Shown: positions 52,064-63,204, counted from the stretch's first letter. The stretch: 64,000 nt of DNA from Streptomyces sp. SM10 (GCF_002910915.1 NZ_NEUF01000177.1:62001-126000); one strand, 5' to 3'. Notes: generated by a model from the sequence alone, not told the origin. Program-made: numbers and translations.

Positions 52064-53028
52064 GCACCACCCTGACCGGTACACCGACCGCTCGCACGGC
52101 CCGTCCGAGGCTGCTGCGCGGGCTGACCTGGCTGGTCCTGCGCCAGCACCGGGCCACCGTGGGCTGCGTCCTGGCCCTGGTGGTGCTCGGCTCGCTCTGG
52201 ATCGTCTACCAGCGTGCCCAGCTGAACGACCTGCTGGACGCCGCCGGCTGGCCCGGTGAGTCCGTGCCCCAGCCGGTGGTGGGCGGGCAGTACCGCAACC
52301 TCACCTCCCTGCTGGGTCTGCTGCCCGGCATCCTGGCCGTGTTCTTCGGCGCCCCGCTGATCGCCGCCGACCAGGAACAGGGCACCGCACAGCTCGTCAC
52401 GACCCAGTCCGTGACCCGCCGGCGCTGGCTCGTCGCGAAGCTCGGCTGGTGCCTCCTGGTCACGCTCGTGGCCTGCTCGGCGCTCTCCGCGGTCTTCACC
52501 TGGTGGTGGCGGCCCCACCGTTCGGTCCTCCCCGACCTCTGGATGGACGCCTCGGCCTTCGACACCACGGGCCCCGTCCTGCCCGCGCTCGCCCTGTTCC
52601 TCACGGCGGCAGGCATCACGATCGGCGTCCTGCTGCGGCGGGTCCTCGCCTCCATGGTCGTCACCTTCTTCTTCTGCGTCGCCGCACAGGCCGCGTGGGG
52701 CATGTTCCGGGTCCATCTGGCGACCCCGCGCACGGTCACCTATCCGCTGGACGCCCCCCTGCCCGCCCGCCTCGACGACGCCTACGAGGTGGACCGCTGG
52801 GTCGCGAGCGCCGACGGCAGGCTCTTCGGCTGGGGTGCCTGTGCCGAGCAGACCGAGAAGGCCACGAACGCGTGCATCGAGGAGAAGGGCATCGTCGACA
52901 ACGTCTTCCAGTACCTCGAACACGGCCAGATGGCGGCCATGCAGTGGACCGGCGCCGGCATCCTGCTGGCCGGAGCCGCCGCGCTGACCGCGTTCACCCT
53001 GTGGTGGGCCTCCCGGCGTCCCCTGTAG
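52060..53028 (+). CDS. ABC transporter permease, 322 aa
   Basis: Integral membrane subunit with about six spans: an N-terminal anchor (VGCVLALVVLGSLWIVYQ), LLGLLPGILAVFFGAPLIAA followed by the DQEQGTAQLVTTQSVTRRRW cytoplasmic segment typical of ABC-2 export permeases, and three further spans. An extracytoplasmic loop with two cysteines lies near residues 258-270 (CAEQTEKATNAC). Coupled to the ATPase by an ATGA overlap. Confidence 0.88.
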   Translation: MSTTLTGTPTARTARPRLLRGLTWLVLRQHRATVGCVLALVVLGSLWIVYQRAQLNDLLDAAGWPGESVPQPVVGGQYRNLTSLLGLLPGILAVFFGAPLIAADQEQGTAQLVTTQSVTRRRWLVAKLGWCLLVTLVACSALSAVFTWWWRPHRSVLPDLWMDASAFDTTGPVLPALALFLTAAGITIGVLLRRVLASMVVTFFFCVAAQAAWGMFRVHLATPRTVTYPLDAPLPARLDDAYEVDRWVASADGRLFGWGACAEQTEKATNACIEEKGIVDNVFQYLEHGQMAAMQWTGAGILLAGAAALTAFTLWWASRRPL

Positions 53029-53083
53029 GACAGCCCGCGGCCCCTTACGTAAAGTGTCATCGATCGAGCGGAAGGTGATGTCC

Positions 53084-53479
53084 GTGGTCGTGTTCCGCAT
53101 CGACCGGCGCAGCGGCGTGGCGACGTATCTCCAGATCGTCCGGCAGGTCGAACAGGCCCTGCGGATGGGCGCGCTGGAGGAGGGCGACCGGCTGCCCACG
53201 GCCGCACAGGTCGCCGCCACCACGAAGGTCAACCCGAACACGACGCTCAAGGCCTACCGGGAGCTGGAGCGCGCGGGGCTGGCGGAGGTGCGCCAGGGGG
53301 CGGGGACCTTCATCACCCGCACCCTCGCCGAGCCGGGGCCGGGCCCCGCGTGGCCGCTGCGCACCGCGCTGGACGAATGGCTGCACCAGGCGCGCGACGA
53401 GGGCCTCGGCGCGGAGGAGGTCCAGGCCCTGTTCCGGGCCTCCTTCGAGACCGCCTACCCCTGCGGCCCGGAGGGCTGA
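53084..53479 (+). CDS. GntR-family (YtrA subfamily) regulator, 131 aa
   Basis: Winged helix DRRSGVATYLQIVRQVEQAL followed by LPTAAQVAATTKVNPNTTLK and AYRELERAGLAEVRQGAGTF. The short C-terminal dimerisation tail identifies the YtrA subgroup, which controls the adjacent ABC operon. Start taken at GTG 53084 (GGAAGG eight bases upstream); ATG 53078 is the alternative. It closes the operon, and its likely operator is at 51082-51105. Confidence 0.88.
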   Translation: MVVFRIDRRSGVATYLQIVRQVEQALRMGALEEGDRLPTAAQVAATTKVNPNTTLKAYRELERAGLAEVRQGAGTFITRTLAEPGPGPAWPLRTALDEWLHQARDEGLGAEEVQALFRASFETAYPCGPEG

Positions 53480-53567
53480 GCGGCGCCCGTACGGGCGCCT
53501 GCGGCCCGAGCCCGCGGCCGTACGGGCAACGGACCCTCACCCCGCGCCGGCCGTGGCCGGGTGCGGG

Positions 53568-53783
53568 TCAGCCCTTGTTCTGCGAGGCCCAGAACTCGTC
53601 GAACGTGAGCTCGCCGTCGCCGTTGGTGTCGTGGGCGTTGATGACGGCCTGCGCCACCGTCTCGGTGACGTAGGGGTCACCGAGCTGCGCCATCGCGCTC
53701 TTGTACTCGGCGGCCGTGATGCTGCCGTCGCCGTTCTGGTCGAAGCGCTCGAATGCCTTGCGTGCCGACTCGATGTCCGCCAC
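53568..53783 (-). CDS. Two-EF-hand calcium-binding protein, 71 aa
   Basis: Calmodulin-like: two canonical loops, DQNGDGSITAAE (residues 15-26) and DTNGDGELTFDE (residues 52-63), each with Asp at 1, 3/5 positions and Glu at 12, so both should bind calcium. No signal peptide. Streptomyces has several such small EF-hand proteins, some implicated in calcium-dependent spore germination and aerial growth; I believe this is the CabB-like type but did not confirm it. Its stop is in a short gap after the GntR gene, convergent. Confidence 0.92.
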   Translation of the reverse strand: MADIESARKAFERFDQNGDGSITAAEYKSAMAQLGDPYVTETVAQAVINAHDTNGDGELTFDEFWASQNKG

Positions 53784-53887
53784 TGTTCCGCCCCTTCGTT
53801 GTGCACTGCTGACGGGGTCAGATTATCGGGCGGCACAGGCCACGGATCCGCCGGGCGGCAGCCGACCTTGCCGCTCCCGGGCTGCGG

Positions 53888-55057
53888 TCAGCGGAAGACG
53901 CCGGTGTGGCCGAGGGAGTAGCGGCCCGGCTGCGGGTAGACGGCCAGACCGTGCGGGCCGCTGCCGACCGGGATCCGGGCGAGCTCCTTGCCGCTCGTGG
54001 TGTCGATGGCGTACACCTCGGCGTCGTAGCGCCCGGAGAGCCAGAGCACCTTGCCGTCGGCCGAGACCCCGCCCATGTCGGGACTGCCGCCGCCAGGGAG
54101 GTGCCACTTCTTGGTGAGCTTGTCGTGGGCGAAGTCGAAGACCGACACGGAGCCCTCGCCACGGTTGGAGATGTACATCTCCCGGGAGTCCCTGCTGACG
54201 TAGAGCCCGTGGGCCCCTTTGCCCGTCGGCAGCAGCTTCGGGGTGGTGAACGCCTTGCCGTCGAGCACCCACACGCCGTGCGCCATCATGTCGGCGATGT
54301 AGAAGGTCGTGCCGTCCGGGGAGAGCTTCACGTCCTGCGGCATCGCCCCCTGCATCGGCAGCTTCTGCTGCCCGACGACCTTCATCTTCTCCGTGTCGAC
54401 CTTGAGCAGGTCACCGGAGAACTCACAGGAGACGATGAAGTACCGCCCGTCCGCCGAGAAGTCCGCGTGGTTGACGCCCGCGCAGTCCACCGGCACGGTC
54501 CTGGCGGGCTTCATGGTCCTCGGGTCGCGGAAGACCAGCTCCCGGTCCATGGAGGCCATCACGACGGCGTACCTGCCGTTCGGGGTGAAGTAGAGGTTGT
54601 ACGGATCGGAGACGTCGACCGTCCTCCCGGTCCTCCCGGTCGCCGGGTCGATCGCGGTGAGGCTGTCCCCGAGGTCGTTGTTGACCCAGAGCGTCTTCAG
54701 GTCCCAGGAGGGCACCACGTGCTGGGGCTGGTGGCCGACGGGAACGGTCTCGATGACCTTGTACGTCGCCGGGTCGATCACCGTCACCGTGTTGGAGTTG
54801 GTGTTGGGGACGTAGACCCGGGAGGGGAAGTCCTTGACGACCGGGGAGAGCTTCCCCGCGTGGTCCGCCGCGTAGACGTCACGGGCGTCCAGGACGGGAG
54901 GCATCCCGGGAAGCCCCGGCGGCGGCGCCGGCCGGTCGGGCCGACCGGCCGCCTCGGTACGGGAGGGCTCGGGCCGGGTGGAGCCGGCGGGGGCGCCGCA
55001 GGCGGCGAGCGCGGCGACGAGCAGGGCGGCGGCGAGGGCGCGCGAGGAGGGGGGCAT
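53888..55057 (-). CDS. YVTN-type beta-propeller lipoprotein, 389 aa
   Basis: Lipoprotein signal ending LAAC at about residue 20, then a Pro-rich linker and about seven blades with the YVTN pattern, e.g. SRVYVPNTNSNTVTVIDPAT, TLWVNNDLGDSLTAIDPATG and EMYISNRGEGSVSVFDFAHD. Extracytoplasmic; ligand unknown. Its ATG overlaps the stop of the upstream NodB-like gene (TGATG), so the two are made together. Confidence 0.9.
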   Translation of the reverse strand: MPPSSRALAAALLVAALAACGAPAGSTRPEPSRTEAAGRPDRPAPPPGLPGMPPVLDARDVYAADHAGKLSPVVKDFPSRVYVPNTNSNTVTVIDPATYKVIETVPVGHQPQHVVPSWDLKTLWVNNDLGDSLTAIDPATGRTGRTVDVSDPYNLYFTPNGRYAVVMASMDRELVFRDPRTMKPARTVPVDCAGVNHADFSADGRYFIVSCEFSGDLLKVDTEKMKVVGQQKLPMQGAMPQDVKLSPDGTTFYIADMMAHGVWVLDGKAFTTPKLLPTGKGAHGLYVSRDSREMYISNRGEGSVSVFDFAHDKLTKKWHLPGGGSPDMGGVSADGKVLWLSGRYDAEVYAIDTTSGKELARIPVGSGPHGLAVYPQPGRYSLGHTGVFR

Positions 55058-55866
55058 CAGGTCAACAGCTCCGTGGTGGTCACCGCGCGCAGTCGGCGCC
55101 GGTCGATCTCGGTGAGGAGGAGGGGCAGTGCGGCGATGGTGTCCCGGTAGCCGAAGTGCAGGCTCACCACGGAGCCGTTGCGGAGCTCTCCGGCGACCTT
55201 GCGGGTGACGGCCGCGACCCCGGGGGAGGTGAAGTCGAGGGAGTCCACGTCGTAGGAGAGGACGTGCGGGTATCCGGCCCGGCGTGCGAGGGCCTGGACG
55301 AGCGGAGTGGCGTACTGGGCGCGCGAGGGCCGGAACCAGGTCCCGGGCGACCCGGTGAGCCGGCGCAGCCGCCGCGCGCAGGCGGTGATCTCCTCGTACG
55401 CCCTGGTCTCGTCCATCGCGTTGATGTCGAGGTGGCTCTGGGTGTGGTTCCCGAGCTCGTGGCCCCCGTCGAGGATCCGCCGGGCCATACCGGGGTGCCG
55501 GTCGAGCCAGCTGCCGACGGCCAGGACGGTGAGCCGGGCGCCGGCCCGCTCTGCCTCGGCGAGGACGGCGCCGGCCAGGGCCGGGTCCCCCTGGCCGTGG
55601 AAGGTGAGGGCGACCCGGGGACGGCCCCGGGGCCCGTGCGCGATCTGGACCGGCAGGCCGGGGAAGCGGCGCGGGGCGGCGGCCGGCCGGGCGGCTCCGT
55701 GGGCCTTCCCGGGTCCCTCGGTGCTTCCGGCGCCCGGGGCCTTCGTGGCCGTCGGTCCGGGGGCTTCGGACGGGGCGCAGGCCACGGCGGACGCGCCTGC
55801 CAGGAGGGCGCCCGCGGCCGTGTGCAGGGCGCTGCGGCGGGGCACCGGTGTCCTGCGACCGTTCAT
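55057..55866 (-). CDS. NodB-like polysaccharide deacetylase homologue with altered metal site, 269 aa
   Basis: Exported by a Tat- or lipoprotein-like signal (PRRSALHTAAGALLAGASAV then AC). The NodB fold is clear: motif 2 is intact as HTQSHLDI, motif 3 as WFRPSRAQYA, and motif 5 region as VVSLHFG. However motif 1 reads ALTFHGQGDP, so the catalytic and metal-binding aspartates of TFDDG are missing. Either the protein binds sugar without catalysis or uses a different metal arrangement. It is coupled to a YVTN lipoprotein. Confidence 0.85.
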   Translation of the reverse strand: MNGRRTPVPRRSALHTAAGALLAGASAVACAPSEAPGPTATKAPGAGSTEGPGKAHGAARPAAAPRRFPGLPVQIAHGPRGRPRVALTFHGQGDPALAGAVLAEAERAGARLTVLAVGSWLDRHPGMARRILDGGHELGNHTQSHLDINAMDETRAYEEITACARRLRRLTGSPGTWFRPSRAQYATPLVQALARRAGYPHVLSYDVDSLDFTSPGVAAVTRKVAGELRNGSVVSLHFGYRDTIAALPLLLTEIDRRRLRAVTTTELLT

Positions 55867-56202
55867 GGCCGTCCACCTCGTGGTCGGTCGGGTGCTGATT
55901 CCCCGAGACCTGAGACACAGTAGGGCGAAATGGGCGCGATGAGCAGAACATGTGAAGAGATACGCCCGCCAGGCGCTCGATGAATCAACCGGCAAATGCG
56001 AGGAATCCACAGAGAATGCCAGGTGCGTGACCCATCGCACCTTCGATCTGGAGAGCAAATAGGGCTTTATGTGCAACACTGCCCGTTTTGCCACTTTGGC
56101 TCCGGAGTCGCCCGTCTGCCATAGTCGGGAACACGACCTCCTCCGACCCGAGCCAGGTCCCCCGCGCGGCCGTGGACACACCCCCCATTCCACGGCCCCC
56201 TC
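55867..56202. promoter_or_regulatory. Upstream region of the deacetylase-propeller operon
   Basis: About 336 bases, AT-richer than average and probably promoter-bearing. A minus-strand TACTGT occurs near 55917-55922, without a matching -35. The 67-codon frame seen here has poor coding bias and is not called. Confidence 0.35.
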
Positions 56203-56245
56203 AGAAGCCCCCGCCACGCCGCACACCGGCCGACCGGGGGCTTCT
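56203..56245. terminator. Terminator of the SpoIIAB-like ATPase gene
   Basis: AGAAGCCCCC (56203-56212) and GGGGGCTTCT (56236-56245) form a perfect 10-bp stem beginning five bases after the gene's stop at 56251 on the minus strand. Confidence 0.7.
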
Positions 56246-56250
56246 GCGCG

Positions 56251-56754
56251 TCAGCGGTCCGTGGTGCGCATCTCGAACCAGGTGGTCTTGCCGCGGGGTA
56301 AGAGGTCGACGCCCCACCGGTCGGAGAGCTTGTCGACCAGGAAGAGCCCCCGCCCGCTGACGTCCATCTCGCGGACGGGCATCAGACACGGCAGCCCGCG
56401 CGAGGGGTCGCGCACCTCGATGCGGACCCACCCGCGGCGGCGGAGCATCCGCAGACCGAAGACCCGCGCCCCGGTGTGCCGTACCGCGTTGCCCACGAGC
56501 TCGGAGACCAGTAGCACTCCGTATTCGGCGGTCTGCGGGGGCAGCTGCCACTGGCGCAGCATCACGCACGAAGTGATGCGCCGGGCGGTGGCCGCGGACT
56601 CCGGACGGGAGGGCAGCCGGACTTCGCCCTCCGTCGGATTTCCGAACAACTCCAGCGCCTTGAACGCCCGTTCGTCTTCGACGGCAGTCGTCCAGCGCGC
56701 CGCCGTCGCGCCACTGCGCGGTCGCGGCTGTTCCACACCCTCGAGGCCCGCCAT
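56251..56754 (-). CDS. SpoIIAB/RsbW-like ATP-binding regulatory protein, ~167 aa
   Basis: GHKL ATPase of the type found in anti-sigma factor kinases. Motif N is VLLVSELVGNAVRHTG, G1 is RIEVRDPSRGLPCLM-like and G2 is DVSGRGLFLVDKLSDRWGVD. Streptomyces encodes dozens; partners are not predictable. The start is uncertain: ATG 56754 gives a protein of normal size, while ATG 56826 and a GTG at 56883 are in frame. Confidence 0.85.
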   Translation of the reverse strand: MAGLEGVEQPRPRSGATAARWTTAVEDERAFKALELFGNPTEGEVRLPSRPESAATARRITSCVMLRQWQLPPQTAEYGVLLVSELVGNAVRHTGARVFGLRMLRRRGWVRIEVRDPSRGLPCLMPVREMDVSGRGLFLVDKLSDRWGVDLLPRGKTTWFEMRTTDR

Positions 56755-57017
56755 GCCCACCATCATGGCCGCACAGAACGCTCTCCGTGACCGTTCCGGC
56801 AGAATCACTTTCCCGGAACCAGTCATTCCGCGCCGGTTCTCTGGCATATGCCAGAGGCAGAACAGGAGCATGTGCGGCCACATCCACCTGCGGTGACGGT
56901 GACGGGCCGGGTAATTGCACGGGCGGGACGGCCGCCGGGCCTTAAGGCTGCCTTAAGGTCCAGCTAATCCGCCCGCACGGATGAACGCGCGCTCCTCTGT
57001 GCGCAACTCACGCTCGG

Positions 57018-57785
57018 TCAGAGGAACTGGGCCTTGCCCGGGCCCTCCTCCACGAAGCTGCGCATGCCGCGCTCGCGGTCCTCGGTGGCGAACAGGCCCG
57101 CGAACCAGTTCCGTTCGATCGTCAGCCCGGTGTCGATGTCCGTCTCCAGCCCCGCGTCCACGGACTCCTTGGCGGCACGCAGCGCGAGTGCCGGCCCCTT
57201 GGCCAGCCGGGCGGCCCAGGCGTGCGCCTGCTCGTACACCTCGGCGGCGGGCACCACCCGGTCCACCAGGCCGATCGCCAGCGCCTCCTCGGCCTTGACC
57301 TGACGGCCCGTGAAGATCAGGTCCTTGGCCCGGGACGGACCCACCAGGCGCGACAGGCGCTGGGTGCCGCCCGCGCCGGGGATGAGCCCCAGGAGGATCT
57401 CCGGCTGTCCGAGCTTCGCGTTGTCCGCGGCGATCCTGAAGTCGGCGCAGAGCGCCAGCTCGCAGCCGCCGCCCAGGGCGTAGCCGGTGACGGCCGCGAC
57501 CACGGGCTTGGGGATGCGCGCCACCGCGGTGAAGGACTCCTGCAGGGCCCTGGAGCGCACCACCATCGCGGTGTGGTCCATCTCCTGCATCTCCTTGATG
57601 TCCGCGCCGGCCGCGAACACCTTCTCGCCGCCGTAGAGGATCACGGCCCGCACGTCGTCGCGCCGGCCGGCCTCCTCGGCCAGCTCGCGCAGCCGGTCCT
57701 GGACCGCCACGTCCAGGGCGTTCATGGGCGGACGGTCCAGCCGGATCGTGCCGACGTTGTCGCGTACTTCGAGGGTTACGGTCAT
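57018..57785 (-). CDS. Enoyl-CoA hydratase/isomerase family protein, 255 aa
   Basis: Crotonase fold. The oxyanion-hole segments are KVFAAGADIKEMQEMD and AVTGYALGGGCELALCADF, and both catalytic glutamates expected of hydratases are present: Glu in GGGCELAL and Glu in LGQPEILLGLIPGAGGTQRL. Likely acts in fatty acid or aromatic acyl-CoA beta-oxidation. Alone, with no other beta-oxidation gene nearby. Confidence 0.92.
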   Translation of the reverse strand: MTVTLEVRDNVGTIRLDRPPMNALDVAVQDRLRELAEEAGRRDDVRAVILYGGEKVFAAGADIKEMQEMDHTAMVVRSRALQESFTAVARIPKPVVAAVTGYALGGGCELALCADFRIAADNAKLGQPEILLGLIPGAGGTQRLSRLVGPSRAKDLIFTGRQVKAEEALAIGLVDRVVPAAEVYEQAHAWAARLAKGPALALRAAKESVDAGLETDIDTGLTIERNWFAGLFATEDRERGMRSFVEEGPGKAQFL

Positions 57786-57814
57786 GGGAGGCAGGTTAAC
57801 CGGCGCTAACGCGA

Positions 57815-57851
57815 AGGGGCCCGGTGCCGTTGGTCACAGCGCCGGGCCCCT
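57815..57851. terminator. Terminator of the first L,D-transpeptidase gene
   Basis: AGGGGCCCGG (57815-57824) and CCGGGCCCCT (57842-57851) form a perfect 10-bp stem, beginning 15 bases after the stop at 57866 on the minus strand. Confidence 0.7.
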
Positions 57852-57865
57852 CCGTACGGCGGGAT

Positions 57866-59116
57866 CTACTTGATCCACTCCGACCAGTCCATGTTCCAGC
57901 CGTTGAGGCCGTTGTCCGGCTGGATCACCTTGTCCTTGGAGTTCTTCACGATGACGACGTCACCGATCAGGGAGTTGTCGAAGAGCCAGGCGGCCGGGGT
58001 CTTGCCGTCCCAGGCGCCGCGGACGTCCCGCAGACCGACACAGCCGTGGCTGGTGTTGGTCGTCCCGAAGATGCCCGACCCGCCCCAGTAGTTGCCGTGG
58101 ATGAAGGTCCCGGACGTCGACAGGCGCATCGCGTGCGGGACGTCCTTGATGTCGTACTCACCGCCGAAGCCGACGGTGTCACCGTTCATCCGGGTCACCC
58201 TGAGCTTCTCGCTGATGACCATCTGGCCGTTGTACGTGGTCGTGGCCGGGGCGCCCGCGGAGATCGGGATGTCCTTGATCTGCTTGCCGTCGCGGACGAC
58301 CTTCATCCGGTGGGAACTCGCGTCGACGGTGGAGACCTGGCTGCGGCCGATGGTGAACGTCACCGACTTGGCCTGCTTGCCGTAGACCCCCGGGCGTCCC
58401 TCGACACCGTCGAGGTCGAGGCGCAGGGTCACCTTCGTGCCCGCCGCCCAGTAGTCCTCGGGGCGGAAGTCGAGGCGGTCGTTGCCGAACCAGTGCGGCT
58501 CGATCTCCACGGCGGGCTCGGCCGTCACGCTGATCGCCTTCTCGACGGCCGCCGGGTCGGTGATGCCGCGGGTGAAGTGGATCGACACCGGCATGCCCAC
58601 ACCGACGGTGGAGCCGTCCTCGGGGGTGTACTGGCCGATGAAGGTGTTCTGCGGGACCAGCGTGGTGAAGCTGGTGTCCTTCGCCGACTGACGGCCCTTC
58701 CCGTCCTTGGCGACCGCGTGCACCGTGTACTTGGTCGCGGCGGCCAGGTGGCGGTCCGGGACCCAGCTCAGGCCGTCAGCGGCTATCTTGCCCCCGACCT
58801 CCTTGCCCTTGGGGTCGGCGACCTTCACCGCGCTCAGCCTGCCCTCGGCCGCCGTGACCTTCAGCGCCCCGCTGGTCGCCACGTCGTCGGCGCCGTCCTT
58901 GGGCGCGATGGTCACCACCGCCTGCGAGGCGCTGGTGTCCTCGGTCTTCGCGCTCGCCCCCTTGCCGTCCTTCTCCGCGGCGGCTCCGCTGCCCCCGCAC
59001 GCGGTCACCAGCAGCAGCAGCGCGCCCAGTGCCAGTGCGGAGAGTCCGCGGGCTCCGCGCCCGCGCCGTTCCCCGCCCGCGCCGGCCCATGCCCCCGATA
59101 TCGGCTGCCCGTTCAA
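57866..59116 (-). CDS. L,D-transpeptidase lipoprotein (Ig-like plus YkuD), 416 aa
   Basis: Makes 3-3 cross-links in peptidoglycan. A lipoprotein signal ending LLLVTAC is followed by two Ig-like domains (e.g. VTIAPKDGADDVATSGALKV) and a YkuD catalytic domain with IHGNYWGGSGIFGTTNTSHG then CVGL, supplying the His, Ser-His and Cys of the active site. TTG at 59116 is chosen for its GGGGAG; GTG at 59140 is possible. Paralogous to the next gene. Confidence 0.93.
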   Translation of the reverse strand: MNGQPISGAWAGAGGERRGRGARGLSALALGALLLLVTACGGSGAAAEKDGKGASAKTEDTSASQAVVTIAPKDGADDVATSGALKVTAAEGRLSAVKVADPKGKEVGGKIAADGLSWVPDRHLAAATKYTVHAVAKDGKGRQSAKDTSFTTLVPQNTFIGQYTPEDGSTVGVGMPVSIHFTRGITDPAAVEKAISVTAEPAVEIEPHWFGNDRLDFRPEDYWAAGTKVTLRLDLDGVEGRPGVYGKQAKSVTFTIGRSQVSTVDASSHRMKVVRDGKQIKDIPISAGAPATTTYNGQMVISEKLRVTRMNGDTVGFGGEYDIKDVPHAMRLSTSGTFIHGNYWGGSGIFGTTNTSHGCVGLRDVRGAWDGKTPAAWLFDNSLIGDVVIVKNSKDKVIQPDNGLNGWNMDWSEWIK

Positions 59117-59272
59117 TGTGGTCGTCTCCCCTCGCACGGCCTGGCCCCGCCATGGCCCGCACTCCCGCACGCGTACATGCGTGCTCGGCGCAAGATAATC
59201 ACACCGCGCGCGAGGAGAACTCCCCCGGAATGTCACCGTTCCGTCCCAAGTCGTGACGGCCTGCCGCCCGAT

Positions 59273-59299
59273 GGTCCCGGAGGCGGCACCTCCGGGACC
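59273..59299. terminator. Terminator of the second L,D-transpeptidase gene
   Basis: GGTCCCGGAGG (59273-59283) and CCTCCGGGACC (59289-59299) form a perfect 11-bp stem with loop CGGCA, starting 20 bases after the stop at 59320 on the minus strand. Confidence 0.75.
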
Positions 59300-59319
59300 T
59301 TCGCACGTGGGACCGGGGG

Positions 59320-60540
59320 TCAGCGCAGGGCCGAACCCGCCTTCCACTGCGGCCACCCGAGGTTCCAGCCGCCGAGGCCGTTGTCCGGGGCGACGGTGGT
59401 GTCGGTGGAGTTGACCACCTCGACGACGTCACCCACGAGCGTCCGCTCGAAGAACCATCCGGCCGGTGTGTCCGAGCTGCCTCCCTTCACGTCGCGGAGG
59501 CCGATGCAGCCGTGGCTGGTGTTCTCGGAGCCGAAGATGTCCGGGGACTCCCAGTAGTTGCCGTGCAGGAAGGTGCCGGACTTCGTGAGCCGGATGGCGT
59601 GCGGGACGTCCTTGATGTCGTACTCCCCGCCGAAGCCGACGGTGCTACCGTCCATGCGCGTCACGTCGTGCAGCTCGGAGACCACCATCTTCCCGTTGTA
59701 CGTGGTCGTCTTCTCGGCGCCCGCGGTGATCGGCACGCTGCTGACGACCTCGCCGTCCCGGCGCACCTCCATGGTGTGCGCCCCGGCGTCCACCACGGAC
59801 GTCTGGGAGCGTCCCACCCGGAAGGTCACCTTCTTCTGCTGACTGCCGTAGACCCCCGGCGCGCCCTCCACGTCCCGCAGGCCCACGTCGACGGTCACCT
59901 CGGTGCCCGGCTCCCAGTAGCGGGCGGGGCGGAAGTCGAGACGGTTCCTGCCGAACCAGTGGCCGACCACCTCGACCTCGGGCACCGTGGTGATCCTGAT
60001 GGCCTTCTCCACCTCCGCCCTGCGGGTGACCGGCCGGTTGAAGTCGAAGGAGACGATCATGCCGGTTCCCACGGTGGACCGGTTCTCCGGCTTGAAGTAG
60101 CCGATGAAGCGGTCCTCGGGGACGAGCGTGGTGAACGTGGTGCTGCGGGCCGAGCGGCGGCCGTCGCCGTCGACGGCGACGGCCTCCACGCTGTACTTGC
60201 CGGCAAGCCCGAGCCGGTACCCCTCGTCCCGGGGCTTCCACGACCGGCCGTCCCCCGCGACCCGGCCCGGCACCTCCCGGTGCTCCGCGTCCTCCATCCG
60301 TGTCACTCTCACCCGTTCGAGCCGTCCGTCGGGGACGGTCACCTCGAGCGGGCTGTCCGCGCCGACGTTCACCGCACCGTCCTTGGGGGCGATCCGGATG
60401 GTGTCCCCGGGCGAACGGTCGTCCCCGAAGATCGACGTCGCCCCGGTGCAGCCGGTCAGTACGGCCAGCACGGTCAGCAGTCCTGCGCATGTCAGCACCG
60501 AGGCCGTACGGGCCCGTGCTCTCTTCGCTACGTGGTTCAC
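59320..60540 (-). CDS. L,D-transpeptidase lipoprotein, paralogue, 406 aa
   Basis: Same architecture as the neighbouring transpeptidase: lipobox VLTGC, two Ig-like domains (IRIAPKDGAVNVGADSPLEV and YFKPENRSTVGTGMIVSFDF) and a YkuD domain with LHGNYWESPDIFGSENTSHG then CIGL. All catalytic residues are present. GTG start at 60540 with GGGGGAG directly upstream. The two genes look like a tandem duplication but have diverged along their length, suggesting distinct substrates or timing. Confidence 0.93.
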   Translation of the reverse strand: MNHVAKRARARTASVLTCAGLLTVLAVLTGCTGATSIFGDDRSPGDTIRIAPKDGAVNVGADSPLEVTVPDGRLERVRVTRMEDAEHREVPGRVAGDGRSWKPRDEGYRLGLAGKYSVEAVAVDGDGRRSARSTTFTTLVPEDRFIGYFKPENRSTVGTGMIVSFDFNRPVTRRAEVEKAIRITTVPEVEVVGHWFGRNRLDFRPARYWEPGTEVTVDVGLRDVEGAPGVYGSQQKKVTFRVGRSQTSVVDAGAHTMEVRRDGEVVSSVPITAGAEKTTTYNGKMVVSELHDVTRMDGSTVGFGGEYDIKDVPHAIRLTKSGTFLHGNYWESPDIFGSENTSHGCIGLRDVKGGSSDTPAGWFFERTLVGDVVEVVNSTDTTVAPDNGLGGWNLGWPQWKAGSALR

Positions 60541-60695
60541 GCTCCCCCAACGACACCGCCGCTCCGGGGAAACGTGAGTGCGGGCCCCCCGGTGGGCAGA
60601 ACAAGGGGGAGGACACCGCCAGGAAGGCCGCGGCCGGGACGCCGCGTACTCCTCCCTACGGGTGGCCGCTCCTACGAGCCGCAGGAGGCTGAGAG

Positions 60696-62930
<2,235 letters not shown>

Positions 62931-62940
62931 GGTGCGGGGT

Positions 62941-63204
62941 CAGCCGAGGATGCCGCGCTCGTAGCCGACGGCCACGGCCGCCGCGGTCCTTCGCGCCCAG
63001 CTTGTACGTGGTGAGGCCGAGCACCCTGGACCGGGCGCCGAGCCGGGTCGGTTCCGTGATCGCGGCGACGCCGCCGCCCGGCATCCGCAGGGCCGTCAGG
63101 ACGACGTCGGGGTCCAGCCGGACCGTGAGCTCCACGGCGGCCACCCCGTCCGCGGGGCGACCGCCGTAGGCCTTGTGGACCCCGTTCACCTCGATGATGG
63201 GCAT
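62941..63204 (-). pseudogene. Scrambled remnant: ABC ATPase start fused to response-regulator pieces
   Basis: The first ~20 codons (MPIIEVNGVHKAYGGRPADG) look like an ABC ATPase N-terminus. They run into LDPDVVLTALRMPGGGVAAI, the phosphoacceptor strand of a LuxR-type response regulator with Ala where the Asp should be, then RLGARSRVLGLTTYKLGAKD. In the next frame the C-terminus AAVAVGYERGILG is that of a LuxR regulator. The middle of both proteins is missing. This is a fused relic of a sensor-regulated ABC transporter locus. Confidence 0.65.
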
